The notes under the pieces are model-generated. The model had not been told where the DNA came from. It saw only the letters and a program-made list of their open reading frames with translations, and made no database searches. From Sedimenticola selenatireducens DSM 17993 (GTDB lineage: Bacteria > Pseudomonadota > Gammaproteobacteria > Chromatiales > Chromatiaceae), in NCBI RefSeq assembly GCF_000428045.1, contig NZ_ATZE01000004.1, forward strand, positions 62,001 through 126,000: DNA of 64,000 nucleotides. The letters run 5' to 3'. Position 1 is the stretch's first letter, and every line of letters begins with the position of its first letter. Positions 21,795 through 31,241 of the stretch are shown here, piece after piece. Both the position numbers and the translations under genes were made by a program.

Positions 21795-22358
21795 TCACTT
21801 CAGTCTGAAATCCTGCCCCGCCAGCCATGCTTCGATCGGTTGCATGACAGGCGGTTGGCCGTTTGCAAAAAACCAGGAATCTACCGCGTACTGCTGTTTG
21901 GTCTGGATATCCATGATGCTGGCGGTCCAGTGAATATCGAACAGCCAGGGATTGCGACGTCGCCGTTCCTTCACCTGATGCCATTTTAACAGGTTGTCCT
22001 TTGCAATGAGCTGCAGATAGATGGTGGTATTCTTTGACTCGGCAATGCAGTCCAGCTGACCGACTTCGGATCCCTCGCCGTCATTTTCCGCCAGGTCGCG
22101 CCAACTGCCGGTCTGTTCGCCCACCTGTTGTTCCATTTTCGCTATAGCGGCCTGGATCTGCTGCCGCTCCTCCGCGGCTGTCCGGGCGGCGGAAAACAGG
22201 GTACGGATCTCCCGCCATTGATGGTCGCGAAGTGTAACAGGTTTCCGAATATCGCAGTGAAAATCGGTGCAGGCCTGAAATGGCGGCGGTGCCCCCCGGG
22301 CCTGCAACTGACCGGCAGGAAGGAGACAGCAGAATAGCGTGATTGCCCGATACATCAT
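21795..22358 (-). CDS. Exported protein of unknown function, paralogue A
   Basis: 187 residues with a signal peptide (MMYRAITLFCCLLPAGQLQA). It is a paralogue of the upstream gene: both carry a Cys pair near the mature N-terminus, a QW..IR..F helix, AEER..I..A.A..EQ.VG..TG, DCI.ES.NTT.YL, LLKWH, and a C-terminal AVDSWF..NG..P...P.E.W motif. The ATG at 22358 overlaps the TGA of paralogue B as ATGA, so translation is coupled; that decides the start over 22388. Function not recognised. Its place before mnmA says only that it is co-transcribed. Confidence 0.8.
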   Translation of the reverse strand: MMYRAITLFCCLLPAGQLQARGAPPPFQACTDFHCDIRKPVTLRDHQWREIRTLFSAARTAAEERQQIQAAIAKMEQQVGEQTGSWRDLAENDGEGSEVGQLDCIAESKNTTIYLQLIAKDNLLKWHQVKERRRRNPWLFDIHWTASIMDIQTKQQYAVDSWFFANGQPPVMQPIEAWLAGQDFRLK

Positions 22359-22969
22359 GACCCGGCCGGACGCCAGCCCTCCTGCCACTGCTCCAGTGGC
22401 AGGATTTCAGGGGCCAGACCATTGTCATAAAACCAGGAGTCGACCGCCCAGAGGCTGTGATCCTCCCTCGCTTCTATCACCGCGGTGGTGTGCGGCCAGC
22501 CGAAGAAAAAAAAGCCGCGGGTCACCGGGTCTCTAAGTCGGTGCCATTTCAGCAGTCCATCCTGTTGCATCATATACAGATAGGTGGTGGTGTTGGTGGA
22601 CTCATCAATGCAGTCCATTCGGTGTCCTGCCGGATTGTCGCTGGATTTGTTCAAGCCTTTGTCATTCTCGGTGCCGGTCATGGGACCGACGATCTGTTCC
22701 AACCTGGCCACCGCTTTTCCGATCATCGCGCGTTCCTCGCCAGCTGTCTCCGAGCCAGGAAGGAAAATAGCCCGGATACCCTGCCATTGATCATCCGACA
22801 ACGCCAGCTGGCTGATGGATTGGCAGCTGTTATCAAAACAGATGGAGAAGTTATCGGGAGCAGGTGTGGTGTTGATCTCGCTGCTGACAAATACCACGGC
22901 GTTGGCACCGCCGGAACCGGTCAGCTGCCAGAGTAATAAACAGAGACTGGCTGCCTTACTTAAGGTCAT
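22355..22969 (-). CDS. Exported protein of unknown function, paralogue B
   Basis: 204 residues with a signal peptide (MTLSKAASLCLLLWQLTGSGGA region). Shares all the conserved blocks listed for paralogue A, including DCIDESTNTTTYL, LLKWH and AVDSWFYDNG. Four cysteines near residues 43, 48 and the DCI motif could form periplasmic disulfides. It overlaps the 3' end of nudJ by 14 bases and the start of paralogue A by four, so it sits in the middle of the nudJ-mnmA-hflD operon where E. coli has nothing. Confidence 0.8.
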   Translation of the reverse strand: MTLSKAASLCLLLWQLTGSGGANAVVFVSSEINTTPAPDNFSICFDNSCQSISQLALSDDQWQGIRAIFLPGSETAGEERAMIGKAVARLEQIVGPMTGTENDKGLNKSSDNPAGHRMDCIDESTNTTTYLYMMQQDGLLKWHRLRDPVTRGFFFFGWPHTTAVIEAREDHSLWAVDSWFYDNGLAPEILPLEQWQEGWRPAGS

Positions 22970-23405
22970 TGATCAACCCCAGCGGGTATCGGCATCCGGC
23001 CAGGTAGTCATCAATGCAGCGCAGCACCATGGGGCTTCTCAGTTGTTGCGGATTGGCGGCCAGTTCATCACGGCTCAACCAGAGAGCACGCAGAATCCCG
23101 TCATCCAGCGGCAGTTCCGGTTGATGGTCGTGACAGTCGCCGTGAAAGCAGAAACGCAGATAAGTGGTCTCGGCTGGCGGTACCTGCCAGCGGTAGATAC
23201 CGATGAGGGTCTGTGGAGTAAAACCCCAGCCGGTCTCTTCCCGGGTTTCCCGGATGACTGCATCCAGCAAGCTTTCCGCCTCTTCCAGATGGCCCGCCGG
23301 CTGATTGAAGACCGTCTTGCCGTCAGCGTCCAGCTCTTCAACCATAAGAAAACGTCCGGATTGTTCAATAATAGAAGCGACGGTGGTGTGTGGAGTCCAG
23401 ATCAT
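22956..23405 (-). CDS. nudJ: Nudix hydrolase NudJ
   Basis: 149 residues. The Nudix box GHLEEAESLLDAVIRETR-EETGW spans 38-60, with G38, E44, R52, E53, E56, E57 and G59 all as in the consensus. By synteny with E. coli (nudJ next to mnmA and rluE) and sequence, it is NudJ, a pyrophosphatase acting on HMP-PP, TPP and nucleoside triphosphates. First gene of the leftward nudJ-mnmA-hflD operon. Confidence 0.92.
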   Translation of the reverse strand: MIWTPHTTVASIIEQSGRFLMVEELDADGKTVFNQPAGHLEEAESLLDAVIRETREETGWGFTPQTLIGIYRWQVPPAETTYLRFCFHGDCHDHQPELPLDDGILRALWLSRDELAANPQQLRSPMVLRCIDDYLAGCRYPLGLINDLK

Positions 23406-23448
23406 AGGATCATTTTAACCTGAAATTGGCCTGGTGGCGTACGTGGGA

Positions 23449-24033
23449 TCAGCGGCGTTTCTTTTTTCCGGGCCGGGGTTTTGCGCCATCCTCAGGCAAC
23501 TCAATGACTTGATACTGGCCGGGCAGGAGTCCGCCAAGTTCCCATTCCCCGATACGGACGCGCACCAGGCGCAGTGTAGGAAAGCCGATAGCGGCGGTCA
23601 TTCGGCGAATCTGCCGGTTGCGGCCTTCGCGAATCTCGATTTCCAGCCACTGGGTCGGAATATTGGCACGAAACCGCACCGGCGGATCGCGTTCCCAGAG
23701 TGTCGGTGGATCGATCAGTCGTGCTCGTGCCGGCAGTGTCGGGCCGTCTTTCAGCTCCAGGCCGTCACGGAGTTGCTGAATAGCGGTGGTGTCGGGAACG
23801 CGTTCAACCTCAACCCAGTAGCGCTTCCAGGTCTTCTCCTTTGGATTGGCCAGTCGGTGTTGCAGCTTGCCATCATCGGTAAGCAGTAGCAGTCCTTCGC
23901 TGTCCCGGTCCAGCCTGCCGGCGGGATAGACCCCGCTGATAGGGACGAACTCAGCGAGAGTTCTGCGTCCCGACTGATCGGTAAACTGGGTGAGTACACC
24001 ATAGGGTTTGTTGAACAGAATCAATCGGGACAT
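23449..24033 (-). CDS. rluE: 23S rRNA pseudouridine synthase RluE
   Basis: Makes pseudouridine 2457 in 23S rRNA (E. coli numbering). 194 residues from ATG 24033, with the RsuA-family catalytic motif GRLDRDSEG (D42), an N-terminal LFNKPYGVLTQFTD, and EGRNRQIRRM near the C-terminus. The start is set by similarity; TTG at 24048 would add five residues. A Lys/Arg-rich C-terminal tail (GAKPRPGKKKRR) is present. It lies beside nudJ as in E. coli but is on the same strand here. Confidence 0.93.
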   Translation of the reverse strand: MSRLILFNKPYGVLTQFTDQSGRRTLAEFVPISGVYPAGRLDRDSEGLLLLTDDGKLQHRLANPKEKTWKRYWVEVERVPDTTAIQQLRDGLELKDGPTLPARARLIDPPTLWERDPPVRFRANIPTQWLEIEIREGRNRQIRRMTAAIGFPTLRLVRVRIGEWELGGLLPGQYQVIELPEDGAKPRPGKKKRR

Positions 24034-24108
24034 TATCAGTTCTTGCAAAGAAAAGGGCTGTCCGATTATCGGCAGCCCTGTCCATACGTCAAGACGCTGG
24101 AGATGATT

Positions 24109-24348
24109 ATCCTAGAAACCTCAGTTGGACGAGATGGAGTGTACGGTTATGGGGGTGCAGGGCAAGGCGCAATGACGCGGAATGGTTGTTCCATTCCAAG
24201 GAGTTGCAACGCGGCCATGTGCCGCCAGAATCGCGCAATCGATCACGTAGCGTGTTCACCCAACGGGTGAAGCGGTTAAACTGCACAATATCCACTTGCG
24301 TCATTGCCTTATCTATTCCTCTGAGCGGTCAGCTGAGGTTTCTAGGAT
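24109..24348. mobile_element. MITE-like element between rluE and a diguanylate cyclase gene
   Basis: 240 bp bounded by 18-base inverted repeats: left ATCCTAGAAACCTCAGTT at 24109-24126, right AGCTGAGGTTTCTAGGAT at 24331-24348, 17 of 18 pairing. It has no intact gene. The right end abuts the TAA stop of the diguanylate cyclase (24350-24348), sharing one base. No clear target duplication. Unrelated in sequence to the elements at 19858 and 40122. Confidence 0.65.
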
Positions 24349-25268
24349 TATACTGCTTTGTCGATGACTGTCCGGTTTCTTCCGGCATCCTTGGCGCGAT
24401 AGAGGGCATTGTCCATGCGCTGGAACAGGCTGTTGATATCATCGCCCTGGATCAGGGTAGTGACGCCGAGGCTGACCGTCATCTGAATCGCCTTATCCGT
24501 CTGTGGTGACATAGTCTCGATATTTTGACGGATACGCTCCGCCAGCAGTTCAGCTCCGCTCAAATCGGTGCCGGTCAGTAAAATAAGAAACTCTTCGCCA
24601 CCATAGCGGAAGATCATGTCAGACTCACGTACGCTCTGTTCGGCGCATTGGGCAACCGCCTTCAGCGCCTGGTCGCCATACAGATGACCATGCCGGTCAT
24701 TAATAGACTTGAAGTGGTCGATATCCATCAATATGACCGAGAGTGGAGTTTTATGCCGCAGGGCGAGGCCGATCTCTCGTTTCATTGCGCTGTCCATGGC
24801 TGCACGGTTTCTCACTCCGGTCAGCGGGTCAATGGTGGCTGATTCTACCGCCCGTTGATAGAGCAGGGTGTTGCGAAGCGGATAGAGTAGCCCGGCCAGC
24901 AGATTTTCGATCATCTCCAGTTCAGATGTCTCGAATGGATAGCTGCGGAAGAAGTTCAGGTCACCCAGATGATCCCCGGCAACTACCAGTTCATAGGCGC
25001 AGTTATTGGCCGGCTGGTCGCCCAGCTTGATGTCAATTTTGAGTGACGGGAAGTTATAAGTGAGACCATCATACTGGATGAACTGCCGGATCTCTTTAGC
25101 AAACAGTGCCAGTAACTCATTAATCTCCAGGGTGCTCTGAAGAACGCCGCTGAGGGCCAGTATTTTTGAGGCAAACCGATAATGGCTTTCCGGATTCCGA
25201 TCCGGATGGGATGGATGGGGTGTGACCCTTTTGGTGTTGCCTGAAACATGCTGCATGTGGTTTGTCAT
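24348..25268 (-). CDS. Soluble diguanylate cyclase with GAF-like N-terminus
   Basis: 306 residues, no transmembrane segment. An N-terminal GAF-like sensor (about 25-140) precedes a GGDEF domain with GGEEF at 223-227 and the RxxD inhibitory site RESD five residues before it. The enzyme is therefore probably active and product-inhibited. The ATG at 25268 is preferred to GTG 25301. The stop codon abuts the terminal repeat of the MITE-like element. Confidence 0.88.
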   Translation of the reverse strand: MTNHMQHVSGNTKRVTPHPSHPDRNPESHYRFASKILALSGVLQSTLEINELLALFAKEIRQFIQYDGLTYNFPSLKIDIKLGDQPANNCAYELVVAGDHLGDLNFFRSYPFETSELEMIENLLAGLLYPLRNTLLYQRAVESATIDPLTGVRNRAAMDSAMKREIGLALRHKTPLSVILMDIDHFKSINDRHGHLYGDQALKAVAQCAEQSVRESDMIFRYGGEEFLILLTGTDLSGAELLAERIRQNIETMSPQTDKAIQMTVSLGVTTLIQGDDINSLFQRMDNALYRAKDAGRNRTVIDKAV

Positions 25269-25726
25269 AATCACTGTTTCCAACTTGTTTTTATATGTCA
25301 CAGAATATGCGCCGTTAAATATGCTATTTCTGTGCCATTAGTAAAAAACATTAAAAAAACAGATAGATATAAGCATCAATACTTAAATAGCCAAAAAAAT
25401 GACGGATAATTGTGGCCGTTTGTTGCCGCCGGATGGCGTGCAGGCGGCAGTATTGGCCGCCTACTGCCGTCATCTATCAGCGGGTAGATGGGCACGCTAC
25501 GCTGCAATCAATGGCTACGGCACAAGATGTGAAGAGTGTGTTTCATCGCGAATGCTGGCTTTGCCCATCCTACGGAGCGTGACGTGGAATTACGCGTATT
25601 GATAGGTAGGATGGGCAAAGCTTGCGTTCCCATCAATTCCCGGGAATTATGAGTATCACACTACCCCCCGCATTTAAGGTAATCGGCCTGGTAGAGGAAG
25701 GTTTGATCATCTGTTTCCTCCCAATA
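25269..25726. other. Intergenic region with REP-like palindromes
   Basis: 458 bases. The left part (25300-25400) is AT-rich and presumably holds the diguanylate cyclase promoter. The right part holds a series of inverted repeats (25432-25460 and 25558-25621). No gene was recognised. Confidence 0.5.
25558..25621. repeat. Perfect 16-bp inverted repeat, GCTTTGCCCATCCTAC type
   Basis: Arms GCTTTGCCCATCCTAC at 25558-25573 and GTAGGATGGGCAAAGC at 25606-25621 are exact complements, 32 bases apart. The sequence is of the common proteobacterial palindromic type (GTAGGATGGGCAAAGC-like). A looser relative (GTAGATGGGCACGCTAC) precedes it at about 25485-25502. Confidence 0.8.
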
Positions 25727-26467
25727 TCAACTGTATTCCAATGCTTCTCCGCTGGTGCCAATGCTGTCCGGTCCCATGAGCCAGAGGTAATCGGGTATCA
25801 GACTGTCGGGGGTTTTAAGGCTCTCGATCTCTTCTCCGGGAAAGGCGAGCAGGCGCAACTTGGTGCGGGTTGGTCCGGGGGCAAAACTGTTGACCCTTAT
25901 GTCGCTGCTATCACGGGTCTCCTCGGCGAGCAGTAGCATCAGTCCCTCCAGTCCGAACTTGGAGACACCGTAGGCGCCCCAGTAGGCCTTCGATTGACGG
26001 CTCACCTGGTCTCCGGTAAATACCACCGAGGCGTCCTTCGCCTTGCGTAACAGCGGCAGGCAGGCCTGGGTCAACAGAAACGGGGCATTGAGGTTTACCT
26101 GCATCACCTGATGCCAGATTTCAGGATCGTAGTCGTCGAGACGGCTCAGGTAGGGCAGCATCGCGGCATTGTGCAGCAATCCCTCCAGGGAACCGAACTC
26201 CTTGGTCAGGGTCTCCGCCAGTTCAGTGTAGTCGTGCGGGCTGGCCCCTTCGAGATTCATCGGGTAGATCGCAGGCTTGACCCCGCCGGCGTTCTCGATC
26301 GCGTCGTAGACCGCCTCGAGCTTGGCGATGGTCCGACCCAGCAGAATCACGGTGGCCCCGTGAGTGGCAAAGGCGATAGCCGCCGCCCGGCCGATGCCGT
26401 CACCGGCACCGGTGACTAGAATGGTGCGTCCGGCCAGCAGATCTTTTGGTGGGTGATAGTCGCGCAT
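25727..26467 (-). CDS. Short-chain dehydrogenase, YciK type
   Basis: 246 residues. NAD(P)-binding TGAGDGIG near the N-terminus, NAA (HNAAML), and the catalytic YxxxK as YGVSK identify a classical SDR. The sequence follows the YciK group, which lies beside gph/ubiG in Pseudomonas too. Substrate unknown. ATG 26467 is chosen because AGGA stands nine bases before it and it gives the YciK N-terminus (RDYHPPKDLLAGRTILVTG); the frame is open to an ATG at 26533. Confidence 0.87.
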   Translation of the reverse strand: MRDYHPPKDLLAGRTILVTGAGDGIGRAAAIAFATHGATVILLGRTIAKLEAVYDAIENAGGVKPAIYPMNLEGASPHDYTELAETLTKEFGSLEGLLHNAAMLPYLSRLDDYDPEIWHQVMQVNLNAPFLLTQACLPLLRKAKDASVVFTGDQVSRQSKAYWGAYGVSKFGLEGLMLLLAEETRDSSDIRVNSFAPGPTRTKLRLLAFPGEEIESLKTPDSLIPDYLWLMGPDSIGTSGEALEYS

Positions 26468-26552
26468 GTCGGGGTCCTGATGTTTGTCGTCCGAATATTC
26501 TAACCGGGCGGCGTCCCCGATTCGAGTCTTCATGGGTTTGGGTGCCCGTTAA

Positions 26553-27263
26553 TCAGCCGTTTGATTTGAGTCCCAGCTTCTCAAGTATCTGGGTGGGTGA
26601 GGCGACACTGTCGTCGGCGCCCCAGGTATCCGGGCGGTCCGCGGCATCCAGGTAGCCAAACAGGGCGGTAAGGGTGGTGGTTCCCGCTTCCCGGCCGGCA
26701 ATGATGTCGCGTTCCGCATCACCGATATAGAGGCACTCTCGAGGGAGTGTGCGGGTCAGTTCGCAGGCATGCAGTATTGGTCCTGGGTGGGGTTTGCTGT
26801 TCGGGGTGGTGTCGCCACTGACGATGCAGGCGGCACGTCGGTTCAACCCCATGCCCACCATCAGCGGATCGGTCAGCCAGGCGGGTTTGTTGGTGACAAT
26901 GCCCCAGCCGATAGCGTGTTGCTCAAGCTGTGCCAGAACCTGCTCCATTCCAGGAAACAGGGTGGTTTCACGGGCGATGTTGTCCTGGTAGATGGCCAAC
27001 ATATCATCACGGTAACCCTGGAACTCCGGATGGTTCGGTTCAATGCCGAAGCCGGCGCGAATCAGCGCGATACCACCATGAGAGACATGAGGGCGTATCT
27101 GCTCAAAGGGCAGCGCTTTACGGCCATGCCGAATCAACGTCTGGTTCAGCGCATAGGCGAGATCCGGCGCGGTATCGGCCAGGGTGCCGTCCAGGTCGAA
27201 CAGCACCAGCCTGATTGGTTGTCCGCGAAAGCGGGCGCCATCAATCACTGGGTGATCAGTCAT
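26553..27263 (-). CDS. gph: Phosphoglycolate phosphatase
   Basis: HAD-superfamily phosphatase, 236 residues, hydrolysing 2-phosphoglycolate from DNA repair or Rubisco oxygenation. Nucleophile motif DLDGTL with D23 and D25, motif II around VTNK, and motif [19 protein letters not shown]. Its start overlaps the 3' end of ubiG by eight bases. The order SDR-gph-ubiG is conserved in Pseudomonas. The close homologue MupP (MurNAc-6P phosphatase) is commonly encoded at this same locus and is a serious alternative. Confidence 0.85.
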   Translation of the reverse strand: MTDHPVIDGARFRGQPIRLVLFDLDGTLADTAPDLAYALNQTLIRHGRKALPFEQIRPHVSHGGIALIRAGFGIEPNHPEFQGYRDDMLAIYQDNIARETTLFPGMEQVLAQLEQHAIGWGIVTNKPAWLTDPLMVGMGLNRRAACIVSGDTTPNSKPHPGPILHACELTRTLPRECLYIGDAERDIIAGREAGTTTLTALFGYLDAADRPDTWGADDSVASPTQILEKLGLKSNG

Positions 27264-27972
27264 GTGCTTTACGACAGCTCACCATGTAATTGACATCCAC
27301 ATCGCCGGGCGCCAGGCGATACTGGCCTGTCAGTGGATTGTAGGTCAGGCCGATCATTTCATGAGTCAGCAGTTCGGCTCGGCGGATCCATGCGTCCAGT
27401 TCCGACGGCTTGATGAACTTGGAGAAGTCATGGGTGCCCCTGGGCAGGAGTCGCAACAGGTACTCCGCGCCCACAATGGCGAACAGATAGGATTTGGGGT
27501 TGCGGTTCAGGGTGGAGAAGAATACGTGGCCCCCCGGCTTTGTCAGGCTGGCGCAGGCCTCCACCACGGAAGACGGGTCCGGCACATGCTCCAGCATCTC
27601 CATGCAGGTGACGATATCGAATGATCCCGGCTGCTGTTCCGCCAGCTGCTCCACCGGAATACGCTGATAATCCACCTCCAGGCCCGATTCCAGCAGGTGT
27701 AGCCTGGCCACCTGTAACGGTGCCTCGCCCATGTCAATCCCGGTGACTGTCGCTCCCTCGCGCGCCATGCTCTCGGAGAGAATACCGCCGCCGCAACCAA
27801 CATCCAGTACCCGCTTGCCCTTCAGTCCGGCAATTTGGTGGATATAACTCAGGCGCAGGGGATTGATCTCATGGAGCGGCTTGAACTCGCTATGTGGGTC
27901 CCACCAGCGGGCAGCCAGTTCCTCAAATTTATTGATTTCGGCGTGATCGACATTGATGCTGCTGTCAGTCAT
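27256..27972 (-). CDS. ubiG: Ubiquinone biosynthesis O-methyltransferase UbiG
   Basis: SAM-dependent methyltransferase for both O-methylations of ubiquinone synthesis. 238 residues. SAM motif I is [19 protein letters not shown]; the N-terminal [22 protein letters not shown] and [24 protein letters not shown] stretches are UbiG hallmarks. Overlaps gph by eight bases. Confidence 0.96.
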   Translation of the reverse strand: MTDSSINVDHAEINKFEELAARWWDPHSEFKPLHEINPLRLSYIHQIAGLKGKRVLDVGCGGGILSESMAREGATVTGIDMGEAPLQVARLHLLESGLEVDYQRIPVEQLAEQQPGSFDIVTCMEMLEHVPDPSSVVEACASLTKPGGHVFFSTLNRNPKSYLFAIVGAEYLLRLLPRGTHDFSKFIKPSELDAWIRRAELLTHEMIGLTYNPLTGQYRLAPGDVDVNYMVSCRKAHD

Positions 27973-28049
27973 GTTGTTTCAGGCTCTTCATGAATCCGGA
28001 GTTGGTGGTTTCAGTCGACCGGGTCGACGGGCTGAGAGTATAACCCAGA

Positions 28050-28532
28050 TTACTCCATCGCCTCCCTGATAATGCCCTCATACAGTTTGATCAGTGCCAG
28101 TTCCGCTGCTGCCGCTTCTTCCGCTTCTCCCAGTATCGCGGGACGGCGATAACTGAGGAATACGTCATCCGGTTGCCCCTGCAAGGTATAGATGCCGACC
28201 GTGAGCGGACAGATTGACAGGTTGGCGGGATGGGCCGCTGACATCTGCCAGGAGAGTTTGAGATTGCAGAACTCGAAGGCCTCGGCCTTGGCGTAAAACG
28301 TGTTGGCCAGGCCGGTATCGGCCGCGGTGCGGTTGAACATGTCACTGATATGCAGGGTGCTGCTGATCAGCATGCCGCGACCGGTGATGGCCAACTCTAG
28401 GTTCGAGCGTATGGCGTCGTAGTCATCGCTGGTCTGGTAGACCACGATCGGCGCCCCGGCGGGAGTGATGGGGGTTTGGGCCAGGGCCAGTCCGGCCTGA
28501 AGAAAAAGCAGGAAAAAGATAACCGGGCGCAT
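28050..28532 (-). CDS. Exported DUF302 protein
   Basis: 160 residues with a signal peptide (MRPVIFFLLFLQAGLALA). The mature part fits the DUF302 family (DYDAIRSNLELAITGRGMLISSTLHISDM), with two cysteines (FEFCNLK, LSICPLTV) at family-typical places. Family function is unknown. It sits between ubiG and mtaD, all leftward, with gaps of about 80 bases. Confidence 0.82.
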   Translation of the reverse strand: MRPVIFFLLFLQAGLALAQTPITPAGAPIVVYQTSDDYDAIRSNLELAITGRGMLISSTLHISDMFNRTAADTGLANTFYAKAEAFEFCNLKLSWQMSAAHPANLSICPLTVGIYTLQGQPDDVFLSYRRPAILGEAEEAAAAELALIKLYEGIIREAME

Positions 28533-28613
28533 TATTCGCTCCTTAAAATGTCGTATGTTCGTAGCCCGATAGTCAAGCCACGTAGAGAATGGTTGTTATT
28601 GGGTTTCAGGCGT

Positions 28614-29930
28614 TTATTCGAACTCACTGATGCGTCCCTGCCACTCTGCTGCCCGGCTGATAATCTCACGCTGGTCAAGGGTGGTGAGGCGTCCGTTATG
28701 CAGTACCGGTTTGCCGGCTATCCAGACATCGGTCACCTTGTCTCGTCCGGTAGCATAGACCAGTTGCGAAATCGGGTGATAGAGCGGCTGGGTCTCCAGG
28801 CTGCCCAGATCCACTGCCGTGATGTCGGCGGCCTTGCCCGGCTCCAGTGAGCCGGTTCGCTCACCCATGCCCAATGCGATGGCACCATTGAGAGTTGCCA
28901 TGCGCAGGGCGGTGTGGGCGGGGATCGCGCTGGCGTCATCGGCCACGCCCTTGGCCAACAGGGCGGTGCTGCGCATTTCACTGAACATATCCAGGTCGTT
29001 ATTACTGGCTGCACCGTCGGTGCCGATGGCGATATTGATCCCGGCCCGATGCAGCTTGGCCACCGGGCAGAAACCGGAGGCCAGTTTCAGATTGGATTCG
29101 GGGCAGTGGACCACACTGGCGCCGCTTTCGGCGAACAGGTCGATCTCCTCTGCCTCAAGCTGGGTCATGTGCACCGCGGTGAGGGCGGGGGAGATGAGTC
29201 CCAGCTGCTGCAGGCGCTCAATGGGCCGGTTGCCATAGCGACTGATCCCCTGAGTGATCTCGTCCCGCGACTCATGCACATGCATGTGGATCGGGATCTC
29301 CAGTTCATCTGCCAGCACCCGGATACGTTCAAATGGCTGATCGGAGACGGTATAGGGGGCGTGCGGGGCGAAGGCGGTGCTGATCAGACCGTGGTTGCGA
29401 AACTGATCCTGCACCTCCAGTCCACGGCGGATGTACTCATCCGGGCCGCTGGCCCAGGCCGACGGGAAGTCGATAATGATCAGACCCACCACGGCTCGCA
29501 TGCCGGCGGCGGCGCACACCTTGCCGGTCACTTCGGGAAAAAAGTACATGTCATTGAAGCAGGTGGTGCCGCCCCGCAGCATCTCGGCCACGGCCAGCCG
29601 GGTGCCGTCGGCGATGAACTCCTCGCTGATCCAGCGGCCCTCCGCCGGCCAGATGTGTTCATTGAGCCAGCTCATCAGTGGCAGGTCGTCCGCCAGTCCG
29701 CGCATCAGGCTCATGCTGGCATGGGTGTGGGCGTTGATCAGTCCGGGGATCAGGGCGTGCTGCGGCAGTTCGTGCAGACTCTTTGGGTGGTATTTGGTAC
29801 GGGCCTGCTCTGCCGGCAGGATCTCCAGTATGGTTCCTCCATGAATCGCCAGTGCATGCTCTTCCAGCACCTGCTGGTCCGGTACCACCGGGATGATCCA
29901 GCGGGCAAAGATGAGGGTATCGATATTCAA
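28614..29930 (-). CDS. mtaD: 5-methylthioadenosine/S-adenosylhomocysteine deaminase
   Basis: Amidohydrolase of 438 residues in the TRZ/ATZ group. Metal ligands H68 and H70 are in NAHTHASMSLMRG, and HVHESRDE, HCPESNLKL and GTDGAASNNDLD follow. Next to mtnA it is expected to deaminate methylthioadenosine to methylthioinosine, the route known from Pseudomonas aeruginosa PA3170. Start is TTG at 29930; no ATG/GTG lies near. It diverges from mtnA with only 61 bases between starts. Confidence 0.9.
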   Translation of the reverse strand: MNIDTLIFARWIIPVVPDQQVLEEHALAIHGGTILEILPAEQARTKYHPKSLHELPQHALIPGLINAHTHASMSLMRGLADDLPLMSWLNEHIWPAEGRWISEEFIADGTRLAVAEMLRGGTTCFNDMYFFPEVTGKVCAAAGMRAVVGLIIIDFPSAWASGPDEYIRRGLEVQDQFRNHGLISTAFAPHAPYTVSDQPFERIRVLADELEIPIHMHVHESRDEITQGISRYGNRPIERLQQLGLISPALTAVHMTQLEAEEIDLFAESGASVVHCPESNLKLASGFCPVAKLHRAGINIAIGTDGAASNNDLDMFSEMRSTALLAKGVADDASAIPAHTALRMATLNGAIALGMGERTGSLEPGKAADITAVDLGSLETQPLYHPISQLVYATGRDKVTDVWIAGKPVLHNGRLTTLDQREIISRAAEWQGRISEFE

Positions 29931-29991
29931 ATGACTGTCCGTTCTGAATGCGTTGATTTAACTTAATCGGTTAGAATAGGACGAATTTGCC

Positions 29992-31068
<1,077 letters not shown>

Positions 31069-31241
31069 GCTGAGAGTCGCAAAAAGCCGTTTTCAGGCGC
31101 TTTATTTTCAGGCGGCACCATCCCGGAATGTGTTACTATAAGCGGCTTAAAAAAGCGTAACCTGGCTCTGCACAAATATCACTCCGGGATACGTAAATCA
31201 GATTGAAGCCGTCATAAAACAAAAAGGTTAATGAACCGCCT

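Noticed and set aside
24107-24304. 65-codon frame inside the MITE-like element as a transposase remnant
   Set aside because: No similarity to a transposase could be recognised; the frame is too short and ends in the terminal repeat.
28914-29966. Open frame antisense to mtaD (350 codons)
   Set aside because: mtaD is supported by metal-binding motifs; the antisense product is His/Gly-rich with no family.
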